Shown in pieces: positions 8,343 to 16,229 of a DNA stretch of 64,000 nucleotides; positions within the stretch are counted from its first letter, which is position 1, and each line of letters opens with the position of its first letter. Position numbers and translations under genes: made by a program. This DNA is from an uncultured Prevotella sp. GTDB taxonomy: Bacteria; Bacteroidota; Bacteroidia; Bacteroidales; Bacteroidaceae. The notes under the pieces are model-generated. The model was not told the DNA's origin and did not search any database. It was given only the letters and a program-made list of their open reading frames with translations. The DNA lies in contig CAMWVS010000006.1 in NCBI GenBank assembly GCA_947177775.1, positions 1-64,000 on the forward strand, written 5' to 3'.

Positions 8343-8723
8343 GAATTTAACACTTGAAAATTCTTATTCTGGAGCGCTCCGCCGTCAAAAAAATGGCGTT
8401 CCGCCGCTTCCGGCACACGAAATTTTGCCTGCCTCCAACCAATAAGGCCCTCCCGAGGTTGCAACGGGGCCACCGTTGTCTCACAACGGGGCTGCCGCTG
8501 CAGTGCAACGGTGGCCCCGTTGCAACCTCGGGAGGGCCTTACGGCAGAAGTTTTGGCCCGTTTTTATTGCACACTTCTGCTGATTTCGTCATAACATGCT
8601 GTGTCTCAGAAGATATAAATTGCACGCGCAAAACTCGCGAATTTCGGACATCAGGAAAATAATTTCTGAATATCGCAAGGATTTTGAGTTATTTGTCCGT
8701 TAATTTCTGAGTTTTTAACAGTT
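8343..8723. repeat. 381-bp dispersed element, copy 1
   Basis: The segment begins with gaatttaacacttgaaaa and ends with tttttaacagtt, and aligns end to end, at the same length, with a second copy at 28854-29234. A 23-bp block gcacgcgcaaaactcgcgaa... sits at the same offset (279) in both. The core is a perfect 35-bp inverted repeat, 8444-8478 and 8506-8540, with a 27-base loop. Near-identical TTTAACACTT motifs mark both ends in the same orientation. It fills most of the non-coding gap 8047-8733, ending 10 bases from the stop of the TPR gene. No transposase is present. Confidence 0.8.
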
Positions 8724-8733
8724 GTACGGCATG

Positions 8734-10338
8734 TTATAGCGAGAGAATGATTTTATCCCATTCTTCCGCGCTCTTTTTCTCTCCGAAAGCACGCTGATAG
8801 AGCTTGCTTCTGACTGACGTGACGCCGGATGGCGAGAGACTGGCCAGCTTGGCGATGTCCTTCAGCTGTATGCCGGTTTTGAGGAGCAGGCAGATTCGAT
8901 AGTCAGGCAGGCTCATCTTGCATAGGTCGCTCAGTTTTTCGTCAAATCCTGGATAGCTGATGTTGACGGCAGCCTTGAGCATGTTCCATTCTTCGTCGCT
9001 CATTCGTTTGTTTTGGTCCGGTGAATTGAGCATGCGCCGTATGTGTCTGTATATGTCAGACTGTGTCATGTCGGGACTACTTGTCTCCTGCATGTCCGGT
9101 GATTCGTGCTGCCGGGCTATCATCAGCCGATATTTCTCTATCTTATATTTCAGTATGCGCTTCCGTTGCCTGTTGTTGATGATTGTGTATGAAAGGGAAA
9201 TGATGATAATTAAGCATGTTGATATAAGGATAGCGAGGAAACTTTCTCTCTTACTGTTCTCAGCCTTTATTCTCAGGTTTTCTTTTTCTATTCGTTCATA
9301 GTTATATAGCGCATTCATTTTTGCGATTGCTTCGGAAGCGTTCATTTCTTGTATGGAGTCAAGCAGTGTTTTGCTGTCTCGAAAATGTTGTATGGCCGTT
9401 TGAGGATTTTTATGTTCAGCATAATATTCAGAAAGTTTTAGATGTGCCATCTGTTTGGCATATATAGTACCATTTTGGGTGAGATATTCATAGCACAATA
9501 TTGCAGAATCGAGTTTTCCCGTGTTAGTGTAAAATTCGGCAGCAATTGACAACACTGCACTTCTATCGGATGGGGAATCATATTCTAAAGCGGTCTTCAG
9601 GTATTTGTATGCAATGTCATTTTCATTTCTTTTCAGATGTAGCCATGCCAACTGGGCGCAGACAGTGGCTTCCATCTCTCTGTTATGAAGTTTCCGAGAT
9701 AGGTATAAAGCCTGTTTGTCATAGTATAACGCGCTGTCATTAATATGCTTATCTTTATAGACATCGGCAATATCGCGCAGATTAAAGATAATGGATACTG
9801 TATCTTTTGCCCACTGGCTGTATTTTAGAGATTTGCGATGCATATTCATGGCATTGTCGTAAAGACATTGATACGAAAAAATATATCCTATTTGGCTATA
9901 TGCTTTGCTTTTGATTTTCGTATTCTTATCAGTCTTCATCGTTGATACTGCTTTTTGAAAGCAAGCCAAGGATTGTGGATAGTTATAATGTTTCCTGTAT
10001 ATTCTTCCCGCATAATAGTAAGCCTCCGGGAGTATGTTCTTGTCGCCTCCGTTCTCATAATATTCCACGATTGTATTGATTACTGTATCGCCGGTAATAG
10101 GCCTGTATGCTCTGTCTTCAGCCTTTATTTTCAGCAGGCGGTAGTACATCCGGACGTGTTCTTCCTCTTTTTCCATCTCCGGTGCCAGGCGTTCAAGCAT
10201 GGCGATGGCGCTGTCGGGGGCGTCTATGGTCATGCTGTCAGCCTCGATGAGTTGGTGTGGATAGCGGTAGCTGCGCGAACACGCCATAGTGAGTATGGCC
10301 GCAATGACGATTGTAGTGAGTCTGTTTGTTCTGATCAT
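8734..10338 (-). CDS. Membrane TPR protein with C-terminal helix-turn-helix
   Basis: 534 residues. A lipoprotein-type signal (LTMACSRS) starts the chain; residues about 35-340 form tandem TPR-like helical pairs (for example EAYYYAGRIYRKHYNYPQSL and MHRKSLKYSQWAKD); a membrane helix follows at about 372-392 (SFLAILISTCLIIIISLSY); a short coiled linker leads to a C-terminal helix-turn-helix, DYRICLLLKTGIQLKDIAKLASLSPSGVTSVRSKL, of the LuxR-like type. This architecture is common in Prevotella and Bacteroides and is taken to be a sensor in the envelope with a cytoplasmic DNA-binding end. The lipobox and the internal membrane helix together imply an unusual topology. It follows the BASS transporter gene by 57 bases and may be in its operon. 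Confidence 0.75.
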   Translation of the reverse strand: MIRTNRLTTIVIAAILTMACSRSYRYPHQLIEADSMTIDAPDSAIAMLERLAPEMEKEEEHVRMYYRLLKIKAEDRAYRPITGDTVINTIVEYYENGGDKNILPEAYYYAGRIYRKHYNYPQSLACFQKAVSTMKTDKNTKIKSKAYSQIGYIFSYQCLYDNAMNMHRKSLKYSQWAKDTVSIIFNLRDIADVYKDKHINDSALYYDKQALYLSRKLHNREMEATVCAQLAWLHLKRNENDIAYKYLKTALEYDSPSDRSAVLSIAAEFYTNTGKLDSAILCYEYLTQNGTIYAKQMAHLKLSEYYAEHKNPQTAIQHFRDSKTLLDSIQEMNASEAIAKMNALYNYERIEKENLRIKAENSKRESFLAILISTCLIIIISLSYTIINNRQRKRILKYKIEKYRLMIARQHESPDMQETSSPDMTQSDIYRHIRRMLNSPDQNKRMSDEEWNMLKAAVNISYPGFDEKLSDLCKMSLPDYRICLLLKTGIQLKDIAKLASLSPSGVTSVRSKLYQRAFGEKKSAEEWDKIILSL

Positions 10339-10395
10339 TGGTATGCAGGTTTTGTATGATGATATTCTTAGGTGATGTATGATGGTTTTGTGAGT

Positions 10396-11355
10396 CTACC
10401 ATTTGACGCGGCCATATTTCTCCTTATACCACAGTTGCCATGAGTTGACCATGTTCTGCCATATCACGTATGCTCCTGGAGCTACTGCGGCCAGCGGATT
10501 GAGGAACGTCACGGTCAGCCAGATGGCCACAACGGTGTTCTTCTGGCCCATGGCCTGACCGGCACTGATGTTCTCGTCGTAGCGGCGTCCGACGGCCTTG
10601 CCTGTGGCGAAGAGCAGGAGGGTCACGACGAGTGGGAGCATGAGGAGCCAGAGAAGGGTTGTGTGGGAGACGGAAGAGAAGAGGATGTTGTGGATTGTCA
10701 CGCCCGTGACGATGGCCAGATTGACGCACCACATGTAGAATCCGAAGTTGCGTGTGCGGCAGATTCGGGCGTTGAGGCGCGGAGCGATGCGGCGGGTGAG
10801 CATGGCGAGAATCAGCGGGGCCACGAGCACGACGGTGACGTTGCGCAGAACGGCGAGCGAAGTGGCGAGGAAAGGTATGTCGGCCTCCTTCTCAATGAGG
10901 GGAAAGAGTAGCGGGATGGTCACCGAGGTGACGAGATTGTCTATAATGGTGAATATCGTCAGCGAGGCGATGCTGCCGCCCAGCTTCTCCGTCACGACGG
11001 CGGCCGCGGCGGCCGTGGGACAGATTATGCAGATGAAGACGCCTTCGAGAATTAGTTTCAGGGTTGGTGATGACGTCATGGTGATGGCCCATGCAAGAAG
11101 ACAGGCCATGCCTACACGTATGAGCTGGAGCCACAGATGCCAGAGACGGGGGCGCATGTCGCGCAGCTCTATCTTGCAGAATGTGACGTAGAGGATCAGG
11201 AACATGCCGTAGGGGAGGAAATCGACGAGCAACGGGCCTACGGTGTCGCCCACGGGAATAAGCGGGGTGGCATGGGAAAAGAGCAGATAGATGAGTGTGC
11301 CGGCAAATATAGCTACGGGCAGTGACCATCTCTTGATGAACGTAACGATATTCAT
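10396..11355 (-). CDS. BASS-family (bile acid:sodium symporter-like) transporter
   Basis: 319 residues with about nine or ten membrane helices. Two family hallmarks are visible: ICPTAAAAAVVTEKLGGS with the following FTIIDNLVTSVTIPLLFPL, and GQAMGQKNTVVAIWLTVTFLNP, the crossing-helix region. Bacterial members carry organic anions such as pantoate or other acids, usually with sodium; the substrate is not readable here. The promoter box TACCTTTG ends only eight bases before the ATG, so the mRNA should have almost no leader. It is separated from dnaA by a perfect hairpin terminator. Confidence 0.85.
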   Translation of the reverse strand: MNIVTFIKRWSLPVAIFAGTLIYLLFSHATPLIPVGDTVGPLLVDFLPYGMFLILYVTFCKIELRDMRPRLWHLWLQLIRVGMACLLAWAITMTSSPTLKLILEGVFICIICPTAAAAAVVTEKLGGSIASLTIFTIIDNLVTSVTIPLLFPLIEKEADIPFLATSLAVLRNVTVVLVAPLILAMLTRRIAPRLNARICRTRNFGFYMWCVNLAIVTGVTIHNILFSSVSHTTLLWLLMLPLVVTLLLFATGKAVGRRYDENISAGQAMGQKNTVVAIWLTVTFLNPLAAVAPGAYVIWQNMVNSWQLWYKEKYGRVKW

Positions 11356-11363
11356 AACGGGTG

Positions 11364-11371
11364 CAAAGGTA
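11364..11371 (-). promoter_or_regulatory. -7 box abutting the BASS transporter start
   Basis: TACCTTTG on the minus strand, followed by eight bases and then the ATG at 11355. Transcription should begin within a few bases of the start codon, implying a leaderless or near-leaderless mRNA. Confidence 0.6.
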
Positions 11372-11430
11372 GCTAATAATCGTGAATTAAGGCCGTGGAG
11401 GCGGGAAAATGTGGCTAAAAGAGTTATAAA

Positions 11431-11477
11431 CGACGGCCTGCCGCAAAGTTCCCCGGAAACTTTGCGGCAGGCCGTCG
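11431..11477 (-). terminator. Perfect hairpin terminator after dnaA
   Basis: cgacggcctgccgcaaagtt (11431-11450) and aactttgcggcaggccgtcg (11458-11477) form a 20-bp perfect stem with a 7-base loop, 31 bases after the dnaA stop. On the minus strand it is followed by TTTATAACTCTTTT. Confidence 0.85.
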
Positions 11478-11507
11478 TTTGTGTGTGAGTGGCGTCGGAT
11501 GACGTCG

Positions 11508-12917
11508 CTATTGTTTCAGTTTGAATGAATTTTCGATGCTTGTGATCTCTTCCGTGAATGCTTTGTCCACCTTCAGGCGCTTCTCTACGGCCGAACAGCT
11601 GTGGATTACGGTAGAATGGTCGCGGCCTCCGATGAGCTGGCCGATGCGCGAGGCGGGCATTTTTGTGTACTTCTGGGCGAAATACATCGATACCTGACGC
11701 ACGATGACGTAGTCGCGCTTGCGGCTGCGGCTGAACACGTTCTGCTGTGTGACGTTGTAGTGGCCGCAGACTTTCTCCAGAATGTCGTCGACCGTGAGCG
11801 GATGATTGTCTATCTTGACGGCGCGCTTGATGACCCTTTCGGCCAGACGCATGTCTATGTTGCAGTTGTAGACCACGGAGTAGGCCATCAGAGAGTTTAT
11901 CACTCCCTCCAGATCGCGGACGCTGCCGTTGGCCGTCTGGGCTATATATCCGATGACTTCATTGGGAATCTTCAGTCCGTCGCGGCGGCACTTGCAGCTC
12001 AGTATGTCGACGCAGAGCTGCATGTTGGGCTTCTCCAGCTCTGCCGTCAGACCGCATTTGAAGCGCGTCAGCAGGCGGTCTTTCATGCCCTGAAGCTCTA
12101 CCGGCGGACGGTCGCTGGCCAGAATAATCTGTTTTCCGTTGCGGAAAAGATGGTCGAAGATATGGAAGAACGTGTCCAGAGTCTTTGCAGCGGTGGCCCA
12201 TTCCTGTATGTCGTCGACGATGAGGACGTCGATGGTCTGGTAGAAATTGATGAAATCGTTGGTCCGGTTCTGCCTTACGGCGTCGGTGTACTGCACCTGA
12301 AAGAGGCGTGCACTGACGTAAAGAATACGCTTTTGGGGGTAAATCTCCTTGCAACGGACACCGATGGCGTTGACAAGATGGGTCTTTCCGCATCCGGAAG
12401 GGCCGTAGATGTAGAACGGATTGAACGCCGAACGGCCCGGATGCTCGGCAATGGACATGCCGACCGTGCGCGGCAGCTTGTTGCTGTAGCCTTCGATGAA
12501 GTTGTTGAAAGTGTGTCGGAGATTGAGTTGGGGGTTCAACTCGTTTGGACCGGCAGCCCTTTTGGCCTGTTGCGGGCGTCCTGCCTGACGGGCGGGAGCG
12601 GGCTGCGGCGTTATGATGACAGGCTCGTCACCCTCCACGTCCTGTGCTATGCCGTTGGTCTTGTCCGTCACAATGCGGTATGTCAGTTTTACGTTAGTGC
12701 CGAAACTGCGCGTGAGGACGTTGCTCAACAGGTTTACGTAGTATTGTTCCAGATATTCGTAGATATACGGACTGGGCACCTGAACCAACAGAGTCTTATT
12801 CTCTTCCGAATAGGACTCGAAGGCAATTGGGGCAAACCAAGTGTTGAATTGCTGTTCCGTTATGCTCTCTTTTATGAGGCTGAGGCATTTTTCCCACAGC
12901 ACCATATATTTGTTCAT
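11508..12917 (-). CDS. dnaA: Chromosomal replication initiator DnaA
   Basis: 469 residues, normal length. Domain I (residues 1-90) begins MVLWEKCLSLIKESITEQQFNTWF. A Pro/Gln/Ala-rich domain II follows (about 95-130). The AAA+ domain has Walker A GPSGCGKTH (172-180) and Walker B VLIVDDIQEW (231-240). Domain IV ends with the DnaA-box-recognition signature GGRDHSTVIH (430-439). It binds ATP and melts the origin. No convincing DnaA-box cluster or origin-like AT-rich array is visible in the 355 bases upstream or elsewhere nearby, so the origin is probably not in this window. The promoter is not obvious; the 5' region has no clear TAnnTTTG. Confidence 0.98.
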   Translation of the reverse strand: MNKYMVLWEKCLSLIKESITEQQFNTWFAPIAFESYSEENKTLLVQVPSPYIYEYLEQYYVNLLSNVLTRSFGTNVKLTYRIVTDKTNGIAQDVEGDEPVIITPQPAPARQAGRPQQAKRAAGPNELNPQLNLRHTFNNFIEGYSNKLPRTVGMSIAEHPGRSAFNPFYIYGPSGCGKTHLVNAIGVRCKEIYPQKRILYVSARLFQVQYTDAVRQNRTNDFINFYQTIDVLIVDDIQEWATAAKTLDTFFHIFDHLFRNGKQIILASDRPPVELQGMKDRLLTRFKCGLTAELEKPNMQLCVDILSCKCRRDGLKIPNEVIGYIAQTANGSVRDLEGVINSLMAYSVVYNCNIDMRLAERVIKRAVKIDNHPLTVDDILEKVCGHYNVTQQNVFSRSRKRDYVIVRQVSMYFAQKYTKMPASRIGQLIGGRDHSTVIHSCSAVEKRLKVDKAFTEEITSIENSFKLKQ

Positions 12918-13272
12918 CTGGCGTTACTTCTGTATTTAAATAATGTGATGTAGATTGTTGCAGATGCAAATTTCGGCTTTTTTTCCGTAATTAGCAAATT
13001 GCAGCTTTTTTAGAACGCTTCCGCAATATTGTCGTAACACCTTAATTTAAGGCATTTTAAGTGTATTTCCTACCATCTGTATGCTTTCTTGTGTTTTGCT
13101 GAATGTAATCTTGTGAATGTCAGCGGATTAAACAGACAATGCCGGGAGGTCCGCTTAGTAGGCCTCCCGACACGCAATTTGCTGAAAGCGGTATGTAATA
13201 GAGGGTTTTGCAGTTTTCCGGCAATATGGCAGCATTGCTTCTTTTATTTAGACTAAATAAAAATATTGCGGC
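12918..13272. other. Gap upstream of dnaA: small hairpin only
   Basis: 355 bases between two minus-strand genes. It contains the dnaA leader, an AT-rich stretch, and a short hairpin cgggagg (13143-13149) with cctcccg (13163-13169) that could mark the end of the MCE/amidase transcript, although no T-run follows. No DnaA boxes, tRNA or ORF of note seen. Confidence 0.5.
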
Positions 13273-14175
13273 CTATTTGTCCTTCTTCCCGAATATTGAG
13301 AAATGGACATAGCGTTTCGGATGCTGCCTCAAGTCAATCATCAGTGAATCGGCGTCACGCATTGTCGCGCTGAGATTGTAGTACAGCTGCGGGTCACGCA
13401 TGAGCAGCCCCAGCGTTCCTTCCTTGCTGTTGAGCGCTGCCGTCATCTGCTCGACGTTGCTGAGAGTGTTGTTCACCTTTGTCATAGTGGCTGCAATGTC
13501 AACGTCGCTGATGTTCTTGGTTATCCGGTCGGTGTTGGTCAGCACCTTGTCTGCCTTGTCAAGCATGCCGGGCACACGTTTGTTGAGGCTTGCCGTGAGC
13601 GCATTGAGTTGTTTTGTTGTTACGGCCAGATTTCCTGTTATTGCGTCCACGTTGTGGAGTGAATTGGCCAGTGCGGGGTCGGCGAGCAGAGCGTTGAGGC
13701 TTGTGAGGATGGAATCCATTTTCGGCAGCATCTTTTCCACGGCCGGAATCATGTCGGCAGCCTTTGAAAGCATGCCGATTTCTTTGTTTCCCCGTATTGT
13801 GTCGCCGGGGGCAACACGTTCCAGAGGGTTGGAGGCCAGAAGCAGGTTGACCTTTATGTTGCCCAGCATGTCGCTCTCTATTTCTGCCGTCGAGCCTTTC
13901 GGCAGGCGCATGTTCTTGTCGAGTCCGACAGCGGCAATGATGTCTCCGTCAGTGCCGTAGTTGTAGATGATGTCTTTCACCACTCCGACCTTGTAGCCGT
14001 CGGCATAGACCGGGCTTGAGGCGGAAAGGCCGCTGATGTCGTCGAAGGCCACGTAATAGGTGTCTTCCGTTGAGAATATGTTCAGCCCCTTGAGGAACTG
14101 AAGTCCGAAGAACAACACCACAACGCCTAATATAGCCACGCAGGCTATCTGTACTTCCTTAGTAAAGAATTTCAT
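13273..14175 (-). CDS. MCE/MlaD-family lipid-transport protein
   Basis: 300 residues. One N-terminal membrane anchor (IACVAILGVVVLFFGLQFL, about 9-27) is followed by an MCE domain (about 38-115: YYVAFDDISGLSASSPVYADGYKVG is the classic opening) and a long helical tail with hydrophobic heptads (LPKMDSILTSLNALL, LDKADKVLTNTDRITKNI). The family tethers to the inner membrane and forms hexameric rings or tunnels moving lipids across the periplasm. The gene overlaps the end of the amidase gene by 4 bases (ATGA), so the two are translated together. The ATPase and permease partners are not in view. Confidence 0.9.
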   Translation of the reverse strand: MKFFTKEVQIACVAILGVVVLFFGLQFLKGLNIFSTEDTYYVAFDDISGLSASSPVYADGYKVGVVKDIIYNYGTDGDIIAAVGLDKNMRLPKGSTAEIESDMLGNIKVNLLLASNPLERVAPGDTIRGNKEIGMLSKAADMIPAVEKMLPKMDSILTSLNALLADPALANSLHNVDAITGNLAVTTKQLNALTASLNKRVPGMLDKADKVLTNTDRITKNISDVDIAATMTKVNNTLSNVEQMTAALNSKEGTLGLLMRDPQLYYNLSATMRDADSLMIDLRQHPKRYVHFSIFGKKDK

Positions 14176-15776
14176 AACGTCTGTCTTTTGTTTCTGTTAG
14201 TTTTAAATTCGCGTATAGCCTCGGCCACATTTGTTTTCTGTCCGTCCTTGAAGGCGATTATGAATGCCTCGGGAAAACTTTCGAGGAGGCTTTTCCGCAG
14301 TCTGAAAATCTCGTTATAGTCGGTTGACGAGCCGACGGTATATTTATATAGTCCGTTCTCCTGGTAGCAGCCTACATCCGTCATGCCTTTCAGCTGACGG
14401 TCACCTGCTGGCAGATTGCTGCTGCTGGCGAGTATCTGGACCTTGAAAACGGGGGCGGAGTCTTTGATTTCGCTGACAGCTGCGACTGTTTCTGCCGGCT
14501 GAACTATAGGCTCGGGGGAGGCAGCGGGAACAGCAGCGGGGGATTCTGCCGAACGCGTAAGACTGCTTTCTGCGGGCTTCGGCTTCACCTGTGCGGCTGG
14601 TTCTGACGTTCCTGATGCGTTTCCTTTTGGCGTCACGGGCCTTTCCGGAACAGCGGCGACCTTGCTTTCCGAAACCGGCGCGGCTTTGCTCCCGGCCACG
14701 GCTACGGCCTCCGGAGCCGCCGTGGCGTCCTTGTCGGCTTTTTCCGGTGCGTCAGGTTTGGCGACGGCCTTCTCCTTCGGCTTCTCGTTAGAGACACCGT
14801 TTCGGGCGTCGGTCAGCTCCATTATGATGCTCTTGCTGTTTCTTTTGTCGCGTTTGCTCTCCGTCTTCTGCACTTGCTCTGCCGGAGTCTGGGCTTTGAC
14901 TGATGTAGTCGGTGTGTTGCCGGTCGTTGCCTGTGTGTTGCCGGTCGTACGGCGGCTCTTCTCCGGTTTGGCGGCCGGAGCGGGAGAAGCCTTTATCTGG
15001 ACGGCAGAGCTCTTGTCGTACTTCTTCTTGTAGTCCAGAAAAGCCTGGTATATTCCTTTTCCGAGGGCGTCAATACCGCTTTTCGAGTTGAGATAGCGTT
15101 CCTCGTCCGGCGTCGTTATGAATCCCAGCTCAATCAGGCAGCTGGGCATGGACGTCTCGCGGAGCACAAGGAAACCGGCCTGCTTGACGCCTTTGTTGGG
15201 ACGTCCGGCAGCGGCACAGGTGCGTTGCTGCACGGCTTTGGCCAGCATGACGCTCTGTTCCATGTTCCTGTCCTGCATGAATTCGAACATGATATAGCTC
15301 TCGGAAGAGCGCGGGTCGAAGCCTTCGTAGCGCTGTTTGTAGTCTTTTTCTATCAGGATGACCGAGTTTTCGCGTTTGGCCACGTCGAAATTGTCGGCCG
15401 CCCGGTTCATACCGAGCGTATAGGTCTCCAGTCCGCGGGCAATCCGTCCTTTGGGCAGAGCGTTGGTGTGGATGGAGATGAAGAGGTCGGCTTTGTTTTT
15501 GTTGGCTATGTTTGCTCTTTCGTGCAGTGGAATGAAAACATCCGTCTTGCGTGTGTATATGACTCTGACATCGGGACAGTTGTTTTCCACATACCGTCCG
15601 AAGGCCAGTGCTACGTTCAGATTGATGTTTTTCTCTTTGGAAATTTTGCCTATGGCGCCGGCGTCGTTGCCTCCATGCCCGGCATCGATGACGAGCGTAA
15701 ACTTATCTTTTGCGGCGTTTGCTACGGCCGCAAAGGATATGGAGAGCCATAGGAGAAACAGAAACTTTCTGCACAT
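14172..15776 (-). CDS. N-acetylmuramoyl-L-alanine amidase with low-complexity linker and C-terminal SPOR-like end
   Basis: 534 residues from my start. Signal peptide (FLFLLWLSISFAAVANA), then an Amidase_3 zinc domain: DAGHGGNDAG (Zn His), KEKNINL (Zn Glu), SIHTNA (Zn His) and LIELGFITTPDEE (catalytic Glu). A Pro/Ala/Lys/Glu-rich linker of about 170 residues follows, then a C-terminal domain (APVFKVQILASSSNLPAG... YTVGSSTDYNEIFRLRKSL) resembling a SPOR peptidoglycan-binding fold. It cleaves the peptide from the glycan chain during cell division. The track begins at a TTG (15797) that lies inside the -7 box TACTTTTG, so the ATG at 15776 is the real start. Confidence 0.92.
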   Translation of the reverse strand: MCRKFLFLLWLSISFAAVANAAKDKFTLVIDAGHGGNDAGAIGKISKEKNINLNVALAFGRYVENNCPDVRVIYTRKTDVFIPLHERANIANKNKADLFISIHTNALPKGRIARGLETYTLGMNRAADNFDVAKRENSVILIEKDYKQRYEGFDPRSSESYIMFEFMQDRNMEQSVMLAKAVQQRTCAAAGRPNKGVKQAGFLVLRETSMPSCLIELGFITTPDEERYLNSKSGIDALGKGIYQAFLDYKKKYDKSSAVQIKASPAPAAKPEKSRRTTGNTQATTGNTPTTSVKAQTPAEQVQKTESKRDKRNSKSIIMELTDARNGVSNEKPKEKAVAKPDAPEKADKDATAAPEAVAVAGSKAAPVSESKVAAVPERPVTPKGNASGTSEPAAQVKPKPAESSLTRSAESPAAVPAASPEPIVQPAETVAAVSEIKDSAPVFKVQILASSSNLPAGDRQLKGMTDVGCYQENGLYKYTVGSSTDYNEIFRLRKSLLESFPEAFIIAFKDGQKTNVAEAIREFKTNRNKRQTL

Positions 15777-15794
15777 GATGCTATTTAAATTACG

Positions 15795-15802
15795 CAAAAG
15801 TA
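15795..15802 (-). promoter_or_regulatory. -7 box of the amidase-MCE operon
   Basis: TACTTTTG on the minus strand, 18 bases before the ATG at 15776. It overlaps the track's TTG start and rules that start out. Confidence 0.7.
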
Positions 15803-15821
15803 GTTATTTTCCCACTAAAAC

Positions 15822-16214
15822 TCAAATATCTCCGGCAGTTTTATCATTTATTAAATGTATCTCCACACCTGCGCCACGACACTCTGCGCCCATCGGCGGG
15901 TTTACTTTTGTTATGCTCAGGTCAATGGAGGTGATGTCGGGAAAGGCCTCCAGGAGTGCCTTGGCAATGCGTCCGGCCACATGTTCCAGCAGTTTCGACG
16001 GTGTTTCCATTTCCCGTTTGACGATTGCGAGCATGTCGGCATAGCTCAGCGTGTCGGCGACATCGTCTGTCATGGCGGCGCGGCTGATGTCGTAGCCGGC
16101 CCGCAGACTGACAATGAAGTCCGCCCCCACGGCCGTTTCCTGCGGCATGACGCCGTGACGGGCATGGATGCGGACTTCATTGATATATATGTAAGAACGA
16201 CTGATGTTCATCAT
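15822..16214 (-). CDS. folB: Dihydroneopterin aldolase
   Basis: 130 residues, the usual length. Converts dihydroneopterin to hydroxymethyl-dihydropterin plus glycolaldehyde in folate synthesis. Typical features: the opening strand IYINEVRIHARHGVMPQE with the conserved HGV-E, LSYADMLAIVKREM, LLEHVAGRIAKALLE, and the final strand SIDLSITKVNPPMG with the catalytic-region Lys. Two adjacent ATG codons make the start ambiguous by one residue. It begins 15 bases after the nrdJ stop, so both are in one transcript from the nrdJ promoter. Confidence 0.93.
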   Translation of the reverse strand: MMNISRSYIYINEVRIHARHGVMPQETAVGADFIVSLRAGYDISRAAMTDDVADTLSYADMLAIVKREMETPSKLLEHVAGRIAKALLEAFPDITSIDLSITKVNPPMGAECRGAGVEIHLINDKTAGDI

Positions 16215-16229
16215 TCGGTCTGTCTTATG

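Noticed and set aside
8354-8662. Protein-coding gene in element copy 1
   Set aside because: TTG start, low-complexity translation through a hairpin, and overlap with a dispersed repeat; kept only as a finding.
11601-12953. 450-codon plus-strand ORF opposite dnaA
   Set aside because: Antisense shadow; dnaA motifs are complete on the minus strand.
12918-13272. Replication origin next to dnaA
   Set aside because: No cluster of TTATCCACA-like boxes or AT-rich unwinding array could be found.
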